DNA of 64,000 bases from Carnegiea gigantea (taxonomy: Eukaryota > Streptophyta > Magnoliopsida > Caryophyllales > Cactaceae), in assembly GCA_029747015.1 (NCBI GenBank), contig JAKOGI010000443.1:268501-332500 (forward strand). The letters are read 5' to 3'. Position 1 is the first letter of the stretch. Each line of letters starts with the position of its first letter. The notes under the pieces are model-generated. The model worked only from the letters and a program-made list of their open reading frames with translations. It had not been told where the DNA came from and did not search any database. Made by a program: the position numbers and the translations under genes. Positions 23,400 through 39,770 of this stretch are shown here, piece by piece.

Positions 23400-25220
23400 A
23401 TGCGTATTTGTAGCAGGGTGTAATCTTTCCTCTAAGGCACGAAGATGAGAATCATAGGCTTCATGGATCTGTCTCAATTGTTCAGAAACACGTCTATTCA
23501 CTTCAGCATCAATTTGGGCTTCAATGTCAGTCTCATCGACAACTTGAACCTGGGAGGCTGTAAATGAAATAACCCCTGCCCTATGCCTCTTTGATGGCGT
23601 GAACCCTTTCGATTTTTAAGAATATGAGTAAAGGCCTCTTGTGGAGTGAGTTCGTCTTCTCCGTACTTGTCTAGTTGCTTTTGGTGTAGTTCTTGAAGGT
23701 CTTTATACACAGTTTCAGCAAGCTCATCAGCCCAACTGCCATCTTTTCTTTTTCTTTCAATCTCCCAGAGTTGTAGATAATATTGCTCAGCAGACACTGG
23801 ATTAAGTGAATCAGATTCTTGTTGGTCTTCGTCTAATATAATTTCTTCCTTTTGCAACTGAAATCATTAGACAAAATCATATATTCACATAATTTAACAA
23901 TATACATCTTTCAGAAATACCGGAATCAATTAGTGCATAAACTTTACCTACCATGCCATAAAGGTGCTAGCAATAGATTTTGTGCCAACTTTTGCTAGCA
24001 TTTTTTGGTTTTTCTGATTTTGGGTGTTAATCTCGCTTTGATGCTACATGACAAAGTTCATCAGAAGTAACTAAAAAAAAAAACCCTCAACATGTTGAAT
24101 TATATCATGAGCAAGTTTAACTTTACCCTAAATTTTTGGTCATCCCAATAACCTACCAACCACTTCCACTCATCAGGATCAACTTCATTTGGGGGATTAC
24201 TACGATGATCGACCACCGCTTTGTGGTTTGCATATGCTTTCTGTTTCAAGTCATATCGCCATTTTCTATATCAAACCTTACACCGCTTCTTTATTGCCTT
24301 CTCCACATAAGAACCCTGTGGGAACTTAAACATGTCCTGTATGCAATAACAAATGTTAATGAAGATTTTTTTTTTTAGGGGGAAAAAAAGACAATGTATA
24401 TCAGCTACAGTTAGTAAAGGAAACCTTTAGTTTCATAAAAAACTTTCGCTTCTTATCAGCATGTATATGATCCCACTTTTCCACATTTAATGGCATGCAT
24501 CTCTTCATCAAATAACTAGCCTCTGTAACAAATTGAGCACTATTGGTACTAACAGCACGACCCAATTCTACTGGGAGTTCAACCTCAACCTTTCCCGGAT
24601 TAGCATCCCATTTCCTTTTCCAAATTTGACATTTTGTTTTACCACATTTAGATGAGGAACCTATAGTAAAAATTAAATAACTCCATAAGAACAGAGATAT
24701 TAAATCAGATTTTAAAAACATAACATGGCAATAGAACCTCCTGAATTAGGTGAATTAATTTGGTTGTCTTCCTCAGTGATTTGGTTTGAAGTTCTATGGG
24801 ACGTTTCGTCTACATTTAAAAACAAATAGACCTAACTGAATTATGTAAATATAAAAAAATCAATAATAACAAATATCCTAGTAGAGAACATTTACCTTGT
24901 CTAACAGATGAAGCTGCTGCATTATCTCTCCAAACTTGCTGGGAACTCCCATCGAATATATCAACTACATTTGTGTTGAAAAAAATAATAAGAATTTTAG
25001 TTTCTAAAAAATAAGCATTAAAAGAACCTGTGTATGGGCGTGAAAATGTCAAATTAGTAGCTCTGTTTGACAACAAACCAGGGGATAGCATCACATCATT
25101 AGCTTGCCTACTAGTAGCTCTTGTCCTTATTGTTCGAGTATCTGCAGTAGTTTTACTCTTGGAGGCTTTCGTAGCAGCTGCAATTATATTATCTGGTCCT
25201 TCATCTTCTAATGGCATGTA
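23400..25220 (-). pseudogene. TNP1-like (Transposase_24) gene of CACTA-2
   Basis: Minus-strand exons, read from right to left: 25217-25030 (MPLEDEGPDN, Ala/Thr/Ser-rich N-terminus, the counterpart of the low-complexity start in CACTA-1), 24721-24420 (ELPVELGRAVSTNSAQFVTE and MPLNVEKWDHI, the start of the Transposase_24 domain), about 24350-24130 (FPQGSYVEKAIKKRC and later EWKWLVGYWD), and 23857-23498 (SWADELAETVYKDLQELHQKQ, DELTPQEAFTHILKNRKG). A coiled-coil end follows near 23500-23400. The domain order fits the family. Several joins need splicing that I could not all verify, and the 5' exon is present twice, so I call it a probable pseudogene. Confidence 0.7.
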
Positions 25221-25640
25221 GTCACCATCCTCCTCACTAGCTCACCTGCTTTGCCTTCGTGCCAAGTCATTGTTCTCTCCTAAGGTAGTTGTCATCGGAG
25301 GGATTCTAAGTTCTAAGAAAGAAAAAAGAATTTTAGTTTCTGAAAAATAAGCAATAAAAGAACCTGTGTATAGGCTTGAAAATGTCAAACTAGTTGCTCA
25401 GTTTGACAACAAACCAGGGGATAGCAACACATCATTAGCTTGCCTTCTATTACCTCTTGTCCTTATTGTAGAGGCTTTCGGAGTAGTTGCAGCTGCATTA
25501 TCCGGTCCTCCATCTTCTAATGGCATGTAGTAACCATCCTCCTCACTAGCTCACTTGCTTTGTCTTCATGCCAAGTCATTGTTCCCTCCCAACGTAGTTG
25601 TTATTGGAGGGATTCCAAGTTGCTGGAGTACCCTATTGTT
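24991..25640 (-). repeat. Tandem duplication of the TNP1-like 5' exon in CACTA-2
   Basis: Two copies of a unit of about 336 bp: the first starts AGAATTTTAGTTTCT at 24991 and the second at 25327. They share ACAACAAACCAGGGGATAGC, TCTTCTAATGGCATGTAG and CACCATCCTCCTCACTAG-like segments, with the second copy missing about 33 bp in the middle. The unit contains the first coding exon of the TNP1-like gene. Confidence 0.85.
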
Positions 25641-25844
25641 CTCCTCAATGTTTCTGTGTCACTGTTTTTCATATTCTATGGCACTGCTCTTAAGGGCAAC
25701 ACAATCCGATGTTTTTAGAATCTTTTTGGACTTCGCCATATTCCGCAAATTTTGAAGTGTGATATACATGATTATCCTGCACACATATATACAAGTATAT
25801 GTGATAAACATATATAGGAAAACAAGATACAAATCATATGAAGG

Positions 25845-26620
25845 AGAATCCTGAAATAACATGTACTCCCTGCCAAAATGAGAGCATAATTCACAGGCCC
25901 CAGATATCTCAGCGTAACACAGAAAGAGATGCTAGTATAATAGCTGGACTAACTAAGAAGCCCCCAGATATTCTCAACTACAAGCACTATCTTCAGATGA
26001 CAAGCTACAAAAATAAACCACAATTCATAGATATAAATATCTGATTAATATTCTCCCTCTAAATCATAAAATGAAACCACAATTCAAAACTGTAATAGGT
26101 ACACCCTGTCAAAATGAAAGCAGATGACAATATACAGAACCAAAAGCAGAATCCTTAAAATTCAAGCAGAATCCTGAAATAACATGTACTCCCTACCAAA
26201 ATGAGAGCATAATTCAAGTAGAATCCTGAAATAACATGTACTCCCTGCCCCCAGATATGAATATCTGATTCATATGCTCCGTCCAAATCACAAAATGAAA
26301 CCACAATTCAAAACTATAATAGGTACACCCTGTGAAAATGAAAGCAGATGATAATATATAGAGCCAAAAGCGGAATCCATAAAATTCAAGGAGAATCCTG
26401 AAATAACATGTACTCCCTGCCAAAATGAGAGAGCATAGTTCAAGTAGAATCCTGAAATAACATGTACTCCCTGCCCCCAGATACAAATATCTGATTCATA
26501 TCCTCCCTCTAAATCATAAAATGAAACCACAATTCAAAACTGCAACAGGTACACCTTGTCAAAATGAAACCAGATGACAATATAAAAATCTAATTCATCT
26601 CTATCTTAAATCACAAAATG
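25845..26620. repeat. Degenerate tandem array in CACTA-2
   Basis: The phrase CCTGAAATAACATGTACTCC recurs at about 25850, 26171, 26225, 26397 and 26452, and ACCACAATTCAAAACT at about 26078, 26301 and 26529. The larger period is about 225 bp, with a second shorter period of about 55 bp in places. It lies between the TNP2 and TNP1-like genes. Open frames here are repeat artefacts. Confidence 0.85.
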
Positions 26621-26784
26621 AAACCACAAGTATTTCTTATTGCATAGTCAACATAACAATTCAAAAGTAAATGACAAAATAGGCATAAAATTCTGGAAAA
26701 TACCAAAGCAAAGTTATCAATAGCAGATATATCTTGACAACAACCAAGACATTAAAATGACCAGTATACACATTTGGAGTGCAC

Positions 26785-29700
26785 TTATATGTTGTGAGGT
26801 TCCTCATGAGGTTCATCCCCAAACAATGGCATGTCATCTTCACCACTAGAATCAGAGTCATCTGCATCTTCTACCAATTGTCCTTTCCCCCTCTTCTTTT
26901 GGTGCAGCAACTCTTGGCTAATAATATGTGCATCCACCATCTCAAGCTCTACATCATCCCTCACCAAAGTTATCCTACTATCATTAATCTCTGGGATATA
27001 TGCTTCCTTAACTATTTCATCGTTATCCAAAAATGATGTTCCCTCTTCATCTTCATCAAGGATGTCATAGAAATTACAAGGATTAGTTTTGATTACAACT
27101 CACCAATCTCTATGTATGTTATCCTTCACATAATACACTTGCTCAACTTGATAAGCTAAAACATATGGCTCATTTGTATTCAAAAAGCGTTTCACATTCA
27201 CAGATGTCACCCCAGTCCCTTCCCTTTTAAGTCCAACATTTTCGTTAAATACATCATACCACTCGCACCTGAAAAGAAGTACTTTGTGACAACTATCATA
27301 CTCTAACTCAATAATCTCAAGAAGCACCCGAAAGTAATCCTTCCCTCCACTTTGCGGGTCACCTTTAACCACAACACCGCAATTTTGTATGTTAAGGGTT
27401 TTGCTTCGAGCTTTTGTGTGAAACCTGTACCCATTCACGACATAACCATCATAGCAAGTAACTCTTTTCATTGGACATTGTGCCAATATCAAGAGTTCTT
27501 TACTTGCTCTTTTGTCACGATCATTCCACAAATTAGTAATCTAAAAAAAAAAAGATAAGTTAGAAAGTTATAATAATTAATCGAAATATACTTATAGTCA
27601 CTGTTACTTACCCGGTCTTCAAACCAATTGATAGAAAAAGATCGTACTGAAGGATTATCCTTTTCATACTCCCTAACAAATCAAAATATGATTATAATCT
27701 TGCATTTAATTATAGAATGAAATAAGTATTATGCATTACACAATAGCTTACTCTATAAAGGGATGTGCTTCATCACAGTTTTTTATAACATAAAGTTGAG
27801 CTTGCTCCCAGTCTTCGTGAGAAAGTACATTAATGTTTCCTTGGCCTAATGGTTTTCCCATCTTTGTGAAAATAGACAACCCATTATTTCGTCTTTCTCC
27901 ACCTTCTTCATTCCTTTCTATATGACTAAATCTATTTAAGTATCTTGAACAAAAAGTCAAACACTCATCTGCAACATAAGCTTCTGCAATAGACCCTTTT
28001 GGACAAGACTAATTACGCACATTATTTTTAAATGTGTGTGTGCACTTAGCCAAAGAAAATTAAATACATTATAGCACTTGACACTAATATTTGCACAACA
28101 AACTAAAATCAAAATGTTATTAATGCTTACCTTTCAAATGGATACATCCACTGGTAAAGTACTGGTCCGACGAGCTTCGTTTGTTCGACTAAATGGACTG
28201 TCAAATGGACCATGATGTCGAAAAAAGATGGAACAAAGATACGCTCCAACTTACAGAAGGTAATAACAATACTTTCTTCTAGCCTGTCTAAAACATCCAC
28301 CTTCGAAGCCTTTGCACAAAGATGTTTAAAGAATAAAGATAACTCAACAAGTGTTTCATACACATCCTTATCCAATTTCCCACGAAAAGTAGGAGCCAAC
28401 AAGTCTTGCATAAAGACATGGCAGTCATGACTTTTCAGTGTCCCAGTTATTTTCCCTTCATCCACATTCATACATCGAATTATGTTAGAGGAATACCCAT
28501 CTGGAACTTTCAAATCCACTAAAAATTTGCAGACATCCTTTCTCTCCTATAGACTTAACGTAAATGTTGTCCTTGGAATTTGATATTTGTCCCCAACCTG
28601 TTTAGGATGCAAATCCTTCCTCAATCCCATTTCTACCAAATCCAAGCGACTTTTCAAATTCTCTTTTGTCTTTCCTGGCATATTTAGGAGTGTTCCCAAG
28701 ATGCGTTTACAAATATTCTTCTCAATATGCATTACATCTAAATTATGACGAATCAAGTTCTTTTGGCAATAAGGTAACTCAAAAAAAAAAAGCTTTTTTT
28801 CTCCCAATTGAAAACCAATTTTGGCTTGGTTCGCTTCCTTTTACCTGCAATCTTTCCAAACTTAATATTTTCACGATTGCCAATTTGCATAAGAACATCA
28901 TCCCCAGATAACATTTTAGAAGGAGGAACCATTTCCATGGTGTTATCAAATGATCTTTTATCATACCTCCATCTATGATCTGGTTTCAAAAATCTCCGAT
29001 GCCCCATATAACATTGCTTATTCCAATGACGCAAGTAATGTGACCTTGTATCTTTATTGCATACTGGACGAGCTAACTGCCCTTTAGTACTCCATCTAGA
29101 TAGATTACCATAAGCAGGAAAATCATTAATTGTCCAAAATAATGCAGCATGCAAGTTGAAGTTTTCAACTTTGAAAGCATCATATGTGTTCACCCCTACA
29201 TGCCATGGTGTTTTCAGTTTATCAATTAATGGCTACAAGTATACATTAATATCAGTTCCAGGTGCAGTTTTACCTGGAATTATCATATTCAATATAATAT
29301 ATGGCTTTTTCATGCACATCCATGGTGGCAGGTTGTAAGGAACAAGAAAAACAGGCCAAATGCTGTAGGTTGAGTTTATGTTTCCATAAGGTGTAAATCC
29401 ATCAGTGCATAAACTAACCCAATCGTACATTACGAGGATCGGATGCAAACTGAGGAAAAGATGTATCAAATGATTTCCACACCTTGGCATCAACTGGATG
29501 CCTTAATATTCCATCATCTCAACGTTTCTACTTATGCCACTGCATGTATGAGGATGTTTTAGATGACATGAAAAGTCTTTGCAACCTTGGTATGAGAGGA
29601 AAATATCTCAACACTTTATGAGGTATCTTCTTCCCCTTGGTTCTCTTTTCATTGTCATCGTCACTGTCATCAGCCTCTTCCTTTTTATCCTTCTATCTAG

Positions 29701-30480
29701 GATGATTACATCGAGGACATTTTTCCATATTCTCATATTCATTTCTATAAAGAATGCAATCGTTCTTACATGCATCAATTTTCACATAACTTAAGCCAAC
29801 GTCACGTGTATACCTGTTTGCCTCATAAGCATTTTTAGGAAAAGTATCATCAAAATCAAATGCCTTCTTTAATAGTTCGAGGATCATTGCAAGAGATTTA
29901 TTACTCCAACCACAAAGACACTTTATATGGAGAAGATGCACCATAAACTCTAATTTGGAGAATTTATCACATCCAGGAAACAACTCTTTTTCGGCATCTC
30001 TAATTAACCTATGAAATTTCTCAACTAGTTTAGGTGACTCTTCCATTTCAATGCCATGTCCCCCTTCACTCTGCTCCGGTGTATCAAAATTTCTCACGTT
30101 TGCAATATCATGTAACATTGAAACTATTTCATCAACATTGTCATACACATTCGGATCCATATAATTCTGTCTATGTTCTTCATTGCTAGCATTCTCACCA
30201 GTTGAATTAGTATGCCCTTCAAGACTAGTCTTCTCACCATGAAATTCCCATATTGTATAATGTCTTAGTATTCCCTGATTCATCAAGTGAATAAAAACTG
30301 TTTTGCGATCATGATGACTATAGTTATCACAATTAACGCAAGGGCATCTTATTTTGCCCTCTTTACCCACATGAGCGAAGGCAAAATCAAGAAACTCTTT
30401 GACCCCAGCCATGTACTCTGGTTTTTTCCTACATTTATAAGTCTTCCAATTGATCCAACTTCGATCCCTAACTATCTTTA
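26785..30480 (-). pseudogene. TNP2 transposase of CACTA-2, disabled
   Basis: N-terminal transposase-associated segment with RSWINWKTYKC and CPCVNCDN (30475-30310), then a run to 29693 with CLCGWSNKSL. TNP2 core pieces follow: NVRLGLCTDGFTPYG-like (about 29430-29380, across a frameshift), 29193-28753 (NDFPAYGNLSRW), 28807-28547 (HNLDVMHIEKN) and 28519-28127 (DUF4218, YQWMYPFER before a GTAAG donor). Exons 27960-27748 (FCSRYL, LSHEDWEQAQLYVIKNC), 27531-27100 (DUF4216, YVVNGYRFHTK, VEQVYYVKD) and 27030-26785 (acidic tail) end the protein. Breaks: stops near 29693, 29524, 29231 and 28545, and a frameshift in a poly-A run near 28785. At the point where CACTA-1 has TGA, this copy has Trp (KTPWHVG). 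Confidence 0.9.
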
Positions 30481-30489
30481 AGCATGAAA

Positions 30490-34260
<3,771 letters not shown>

Positions 34261-34261
34261 A

Positions 34262-34423
34262 TATAAATGTCTTTTGTGGCCATTTTGTCCCATTGCCACA
34301 ATAGACTCAACCTTTTGTGGCAATATTAGATATGCTACAATTATTTTCCTTTTTGTAGATTATTGTAGCAAATTTGAAATTGCTACAGCTAAGTTGCTAC
34401 AAAAAATCAATTTTCTTGTAGTG
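34262..34423. repeat. Right terminus and subterminal repeats of CACTA-2
   Basis: TTTGTGGCCA, TTGCCACAAT, TTTGTGGCAA and TTGCTACA boxes at 34270-34400, then TTTTCTTGTAGTG ending at 34423. Several boxes are altered to GTAGCA, so this end has drifted more than the left one. Confidence 0.9.
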
Positions 34424-35697
34424 GTTATATTCAAAATGAATATTTAACATTTTGCTCTAGATATTTGTCTATAATGGAGACAAAATCCAACCGCATAGAA
34501 CGTATTGATGCCTTAGAGGTAGAGTATCCCATTATTTATCTGTCTTTGACAAGGCAATGAGGCCATTATGGAAGATAAATTTTTAGCAATTGAGCCATAA
34601 AGATTGGAAATTAGTTTGAATTTACATCTGAAAAAATTGCTCAGAGGTAGAGCCTTTCCTTGAGTAAGTATTTTAGTGTAGTAAGCTACATGTTATGACA
34701 GTTTCTTTAGGTATTATTAATTGTGTAATTTTTCTAATCATCAGTGAATATAAGAATACTGTTAGTGTTCAAGGGATGGACTTTTACAGCTGGTTTGAAA
34801 ATGGAGTAAAGTGACTTATACATAACAAAAAAATTTATTTAGAACAATATTTATGTACATGACCTGATTTATTTATACTTATACATGGGTTGATATCTTT
34901 GTCATGAAGGGGTGCAAAGAGTTACAGAGTTGGGCTCAAGGTCCTATGAAAGGTGTTTGTAGTTATTATGGGTATGTGATTAATAGATTTAGGTTTCATA
35001 GAAGAAGGAGTCAAAGAAAGCAAAGAACACAAAATAGTGGTGTCATAGTTGAAGGGGAAACTGAACATGGGAAGAAAGATTTTTATGGCGTACTGAAAGA
35101 GGTGATTGTTTTAGAATATGATCCCCTTCAAAACCGGATAAGTACCAAAATTGTGTTATTCATGCGCAAATGGTTTGATGTGTACATGAAAGGAGAGGGA
35201 TAAAGGGGAACAAGTTTGGGGCAACACTTGTTAATGTAACTTGTATGTTACAAACAAATGAACTTTTTGCATTAGCGGATCAGATTTGTCAAGTTTTCTA
35301 TGTCACGGCTCATAATGAACCTCAATGGAGATTAGTTATTAAAATAACTCCCCAAGACTATTTTGATTTCCCTGGCAATGATGATAGTGATAACATTAAT
35401 GACTCATCATGGGATAACATGGAGATTATGATAACCAATCTAATTGAGGTTCAACAAGCGGATGATTAAGACATTCCACTAGATAGAGATGAGATGCAGC
35501 CGGATTTAGTTAATGCAGATTTAATCAATGCTAATTTAGATGGTGACAACTTCATCCAAGATAAAAGCAATGAATTTGGAGAGGATAATGTAAGCAAAGA
35601 CGATGATGATGGGCTTTCAGATAGGGAATCGGACATAGATCGACTTGATAGGGACCTTGAAGAGGATGACTCAGATAATAACAGTGGTCATGGATAG
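34424..35697 (+). pseudogene. CACTA-3 TNP2 piece 3: DUF4218 end, DUF4216 and acidic tail
   Basis: From 34441 the plus strand reads EYLTFCSRYLS, the DUF4218 continuation of piece 2. QLSHKDW and KNCSEVEPFLE follow at 34575-34655 and end at a GTAAGT donor, exactly where CACTA-1 has its VEVEPYIE donor. A short exon after an AG near 34743 reads YKNTVSVQ and WFENGVK. The DUF4216 part spans 34904-35360 (YGYVINRFRFHR, DFYGVLKEVIVLEYD, WFDVYMK, then DQICQVFYV and WRLVIKI) with one stop at about 35201. The tail 35370-35697 is Asp/Glu-rich, as in the other two copies. Stops within exons show it is not functional. Confidence 0.9.
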
Positions 35698-36079
35698 TGG
35701 TAAGGAATATTTCTATGCATACATTTATTAATATATTGTGGTATAATTTTTTTTTAACATTTTGATGGTGCAACTTACATACTTTTGATCCCTTTATAGG
35801 ATTATGGCAATGGATACATCTTCCCGGCACATAATTTCATAGCACCGCCCATCGATAGAGGGAGACACTTGCATGACTGATCGACATGGAAGAAGATCAG
35901 AGCAACCACTTCGAAATGGTAGTTCTTCTATTTGACTAATTGCATAAGCTTTAGTTAAAACCCCTTGTTCACAATCACCTTCCTATTCCCTTTGTAACTA
36001 TATGGTCACATACTAAAACTACATTACATAGACAGTGACTTTTTTATGCTAAGAAACTACAATTTTGATGTCACTAATT

Positions 36080-38145
36080 CTCTTTGCTTACTCTTATTTT
36101 GTGTCTCTATACTCCTAACTCTCTTCTTGCTTACCCTTTTATTGGAATTTCCAAGCCCGTAAGTGTGGGCCAACTAGTGATTTCAAATGACTACGTGAGC
36201 GGGAGAGGAATCCTGCTGTTAAGCCATTTGCTAACATCACATCAGACATGCAATGGGTGGTTCGAAAAAATGTCAATCATTTTATTAGTGTGCGTAGTGA
36301 GTGGGTGAAGGACTTCTGTACACTGGATGCGAGGTACACTTTTGCCTAACCTAATTAACTCCAGTTATGTTGTGTTGGCCATAAAGCAATTATCATATTT
36401 TTGAGAAGTTCAATTTTGTTTGTTGTAGGAACTGGATTAGGATGAACAATAGAAGGCAAGATTGTTTGATAAAATCAAGCTAAATTTAGGCAAGGTGTAA
36501 GACTCAATTTTTAAATATGAATTTCTGTCAAACCTGTCTTGTTTTTGCAGTGTAAATTCAACAAAGACAGCCATCTATGCTATTGTAAATAGGTAATATA
36601 ACTGCTTTGGCTTCTAAGTTTCCTCTAAACCTCGTCTCTAACTTGTTGTGCAAAAAACCAAGACAAAAATAAATGCTCATTAGATTCCTCATCCTGCCCA
36701 CACAAAGCACACATGCTCAAGAAACTGGACTACAATGAACTAAATTATAGTATTTATATGTTTTACCTAGTTGGATAGACGTTTGTGGTTTCTACAGGGG
36801 CTACTTTAAGTTCGCAGTACACATTTTTATTGATGTCATATGATGGATTATATGATGTTCGGTTTTATTCCACTCCCCAAAAATAGGCAGAATGGAATTT
36901 GCCCATATGAGCATAAGGAGTTGACGTTGCTTGCGCAATTGACTGTAATGTATGCTACTATTTAGAGGCGGGCAGCATAGGCTAAAGGAACTTCATTTCA
37001 TGGGAAGATTGTCACTTCAGCCATTACAATAGGCCACTAGAAGCTCACAAAGATCAATGGGATTGGCTAGTTAACCAAAGGGTAGATCCAAAATAGTAGG
37101 TATCCTATGACAACTTTTTCAAATAAGTGACACTAACCCATTTTACTAAATATCATCTATTAATGTTTACTTAACTATAAACCTATAGCCTATTACTAAA
37201 AAGATTGGGATAAATAGGTTGACACAAATAATTAAGCCTTGAAATGGTGTGAAGTCAATTACTAGAATTTATCAAGACGAGGCACGCTAACAACATTAGG
37301 TTCATACTAGTGCATTTGTAGGTCTCACCTATGCTCCTACAGAACAAAAGTACCCAAGATTCTCCTTATGTCTTACTGTGGGAGAGAAGAAAAGGTGCAT
37401 TCTGATACTTTCTCCCTGCTACTGCCATTATTTCTGCCCTTCCTGTTGGATATAAGGAAAGTAGGAAACCATGAGGTAGTTCGGAAAATGTTAGCATTTG
37501 ACCAGTTTGCTTAATCCTGAAATTATCATTGATTGTGTTATTTTTTTGCTATATATGTGAAACAAATCACATAAATTTGTGTATGTGTCTGTGCTAGTTG
37601 ATCATGAGAAGCAAATGAGCTGCATCCTATGTTTAGTACGTACTAATATGCTATACATTGTTAATCATATATGCACAAAGATGGAATGTGGGATCTTGAC
37701 GTAACAACTAAGTCTGAAGAATTTAAGGACCTCCATCGTAGTGAAATTAAGCAGCATGACGTTGACACCTCCTTGGGATATAAGCTTACATCTCAGTTCT
37801 GAAAACCAGCTTAGGGTGTTATAGAGGTCTCAAGCTTGGGCTGCTACCACCAAAAAAAGGTAGACGGGAATTCAACCAGACTCAGGTTGAGCTCAAAGCT
37901 GAGATCTAAGAAATGGGACAAAATGAGGCTGCATTGCCAGGCGAAATTAGGGACCCCAAATCATTAAAGTCAGAACTCAAGGCAAACGCTAAGTAGATGA
38001 ATGTAGAAGGAATTAAGCGAAAGAACAAACTAAAGTAGGAAGCTATAGAGAGAGAGCTCAAACTAGAGGAAGAAGCAATAGAGCAAGAGAAGAAAACCAG
38101 AGAAGAGCTCATGGGCATGTTGTTCCACAGCAAATTACGATGACA
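36080..38145 (+). pseudogene. Possible TNP1-like remnant of CACTA-3
   Basis: This is the place where the second CACTA gene is expected. The clearest parts are KDGMWDLDVTTKSEEF at about 37679-37725, like the KDG motif and following helix of Transposase_24, and a charged coiled-coil stretch (MGQNEAALPGEIRDPKSLK, later KLEEEAIEQEKKTREELMG) at 37913-38117, typical of TNP1 C-termini. 36240-36340 contains a weak match (WVVRKNV, SEWVKDF). Stops interrupt all parts. The remainder is AT-rich without recognisable sequence. The assignment is by position and motif only. Confidence 0.45.
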
Positions 38146-38390
38146 TCAGGTCGCACTCCTTTTCCTCTTTCCCACTCTATCCCCCTTCTCTCCCTCCTTT
38201 CCCTTGTTGCTGCCACTGTCTTTGGTTTCTCTCTCTCTTTCCTCTCCCTGTTTTTGCCCTTGCTGCAGCCACTGTTTCTACCATGCTCTCTCAACCTCTC
38301 CCTATTTTTCTGCCCCTACTACTGCCACTGTTTCTGCCCTTGCTGCTGCTTTTTCTCTTTCTCCCTATGCAAATGTCTACCCGTAATCTT
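38145..38390 (+). repeat. Pyrimidine-rich tract with CTGCCACTG repeats
   Basis: About 245 bp almost free of purine runs on the plus strand. TTGCTGCCACTGT-like units occur near 38204, 38260 and 38322, and TTTCTGCCCTTGCTGC near 38330. Open frames in two phases are products of this bias. Confidence 0.7.
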
Positions 38391-39259
38391 TCGCTGCTGC
38401 TATGACTTAAGTTTTGTGGTTGGTTGATACATTACGATCACTTGATTTTGGGATGTGTGATTTGTTAGAATTTTTCGTCACTAGTGGATTCAGAATTGTG
38501 GTCGGTTATAATCTTATGGGTCGTTGGTGGTTGTGGTGATCCGAACAACTGATGGAATGATTGGGCTTGATTATTTTAGCTTTCATATTCATGTTGGGTG
38601 TCACCTATTCATCAGTTTAAAATTGTTGTAGTGGTTGGAAATGCAACATTGATTATGGATGTTTCTGGGGTTTGTGCAGTGCCTAGAAGAATTCATTGGG
38701 TTGTTGGACTTGTTTTCAGTTTTGGTTTGCCAAGGCTCGATTATGTCATTGTTGCGCTATTCTTTCTAAGATTATTTTGCACATGGCCTACAGTTTCCAT
38801 TTTACAAAAGCTGCTACATATTTTCGCGGTACAAATAGAAAATATGCTTCTAATTTTTTGGCACCAAACACGATGGATGCTAGTTGCCTCTTTGCAGAAG
38901 TTGGGTATGCATTTTGGGGGTATAACAATGTAAATGTTTCTGATTTTTTTGGCACCAAACTAACTTGGATGCTAGCTTAATTATTTTAATTTTGCACATA
39001 TTTGATATTGTAACGACAACATATCTATTTATGTTTTTAGCATAATTCCAAGTATCGTAATTACTTTATTATTGGCTTTATCGTATTCGTGTTATATATT
39101 TACTTAATGTGTCTGTACGTTTCTTATGTAGAATGTAAGTGTTACATAGAAGCAGTCCCAAGATAGGCAACAAATACATGATACAAACATAAGATCTGTG
39201 CTATAAATGCAACATCTGGTCACCCCATAACATAGACCTTAAACGACAAAAAAAACTAA

Positions 39260-39770
39260 CAAAGAGGACATTAGTAGACCAACGGCTTCGAAAAGGCCAA
39301 CCATAATTTCGTGGCTCTCATGTGCAAAGGGCCTAGCCACTTGAGCTTGTTTGGCCTCCAAGGCCACGAAATATTCCGTGGTTGAGCCCAACTATGCGTT
39401 GCGGAAACAATAAGTAAGGCCCGACTAGAACAAGGGCCACGAGAAGTTTTGGGTTCGCAGCTCAAATGTGGGCCGCGAAATGAGGACTGGAGGCCCAAAA
39501 AAACCTCAAAATATTTTGTGGTTCTAACTAACACTTGGGCCACGAAATCAGAAAGCGAAGCCCAACAAAATGGAGGACCACGAAATATTTATGCCTCTAT
39601 AGGAGACATAGGACGTCAAAACTTGAATTTCATCGCCCTAAGTTTGGGCCGTGATGTTCGATTGTTAACCTCATGATGAAACTGGTTTCATTGGTCTATA
39701 TATAGGATGTCGAAATTTGGACATTGGGCATCAAAGTTGTCCCTCGCCCAAGGCCTTTCTCCTTATAGTG
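39260..39770 (+). repeat. Proposed right end of CACTA-3 with subterminal boxes
   Basis: GGGCCACGAAAT or close variants, in both orientations, occur about eight times at 39308-39650 (for example 39361, 39433, 39468, 39537, 39578). The last bases CCTTATAGTG end at 39770; the minus strand would start CACTATAAGGAGAAAGG, which resembles CACTA termini. No partner end or TSD is available (next bases CTT), so the exact end is a proposal. Open frames here (39271-39543 minus, 39449-39676 plus) are repeat artefacts. Confidence 0.6.

Noticed and set aside
38140..38427. Leucine-rich hydrophobic protein, possible membrane protein
   Set aside because: It is a pyrimidine-rich tract read in two phases, with no start context or homology.
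38621..38636. TTGTTGTAGTG as the 3' terminus of CACTA-3
   Set aside because: It resembles a CACTA end but no subterminal array precedes it, whereas the GGGCCACGAAAT array continues to 39770.
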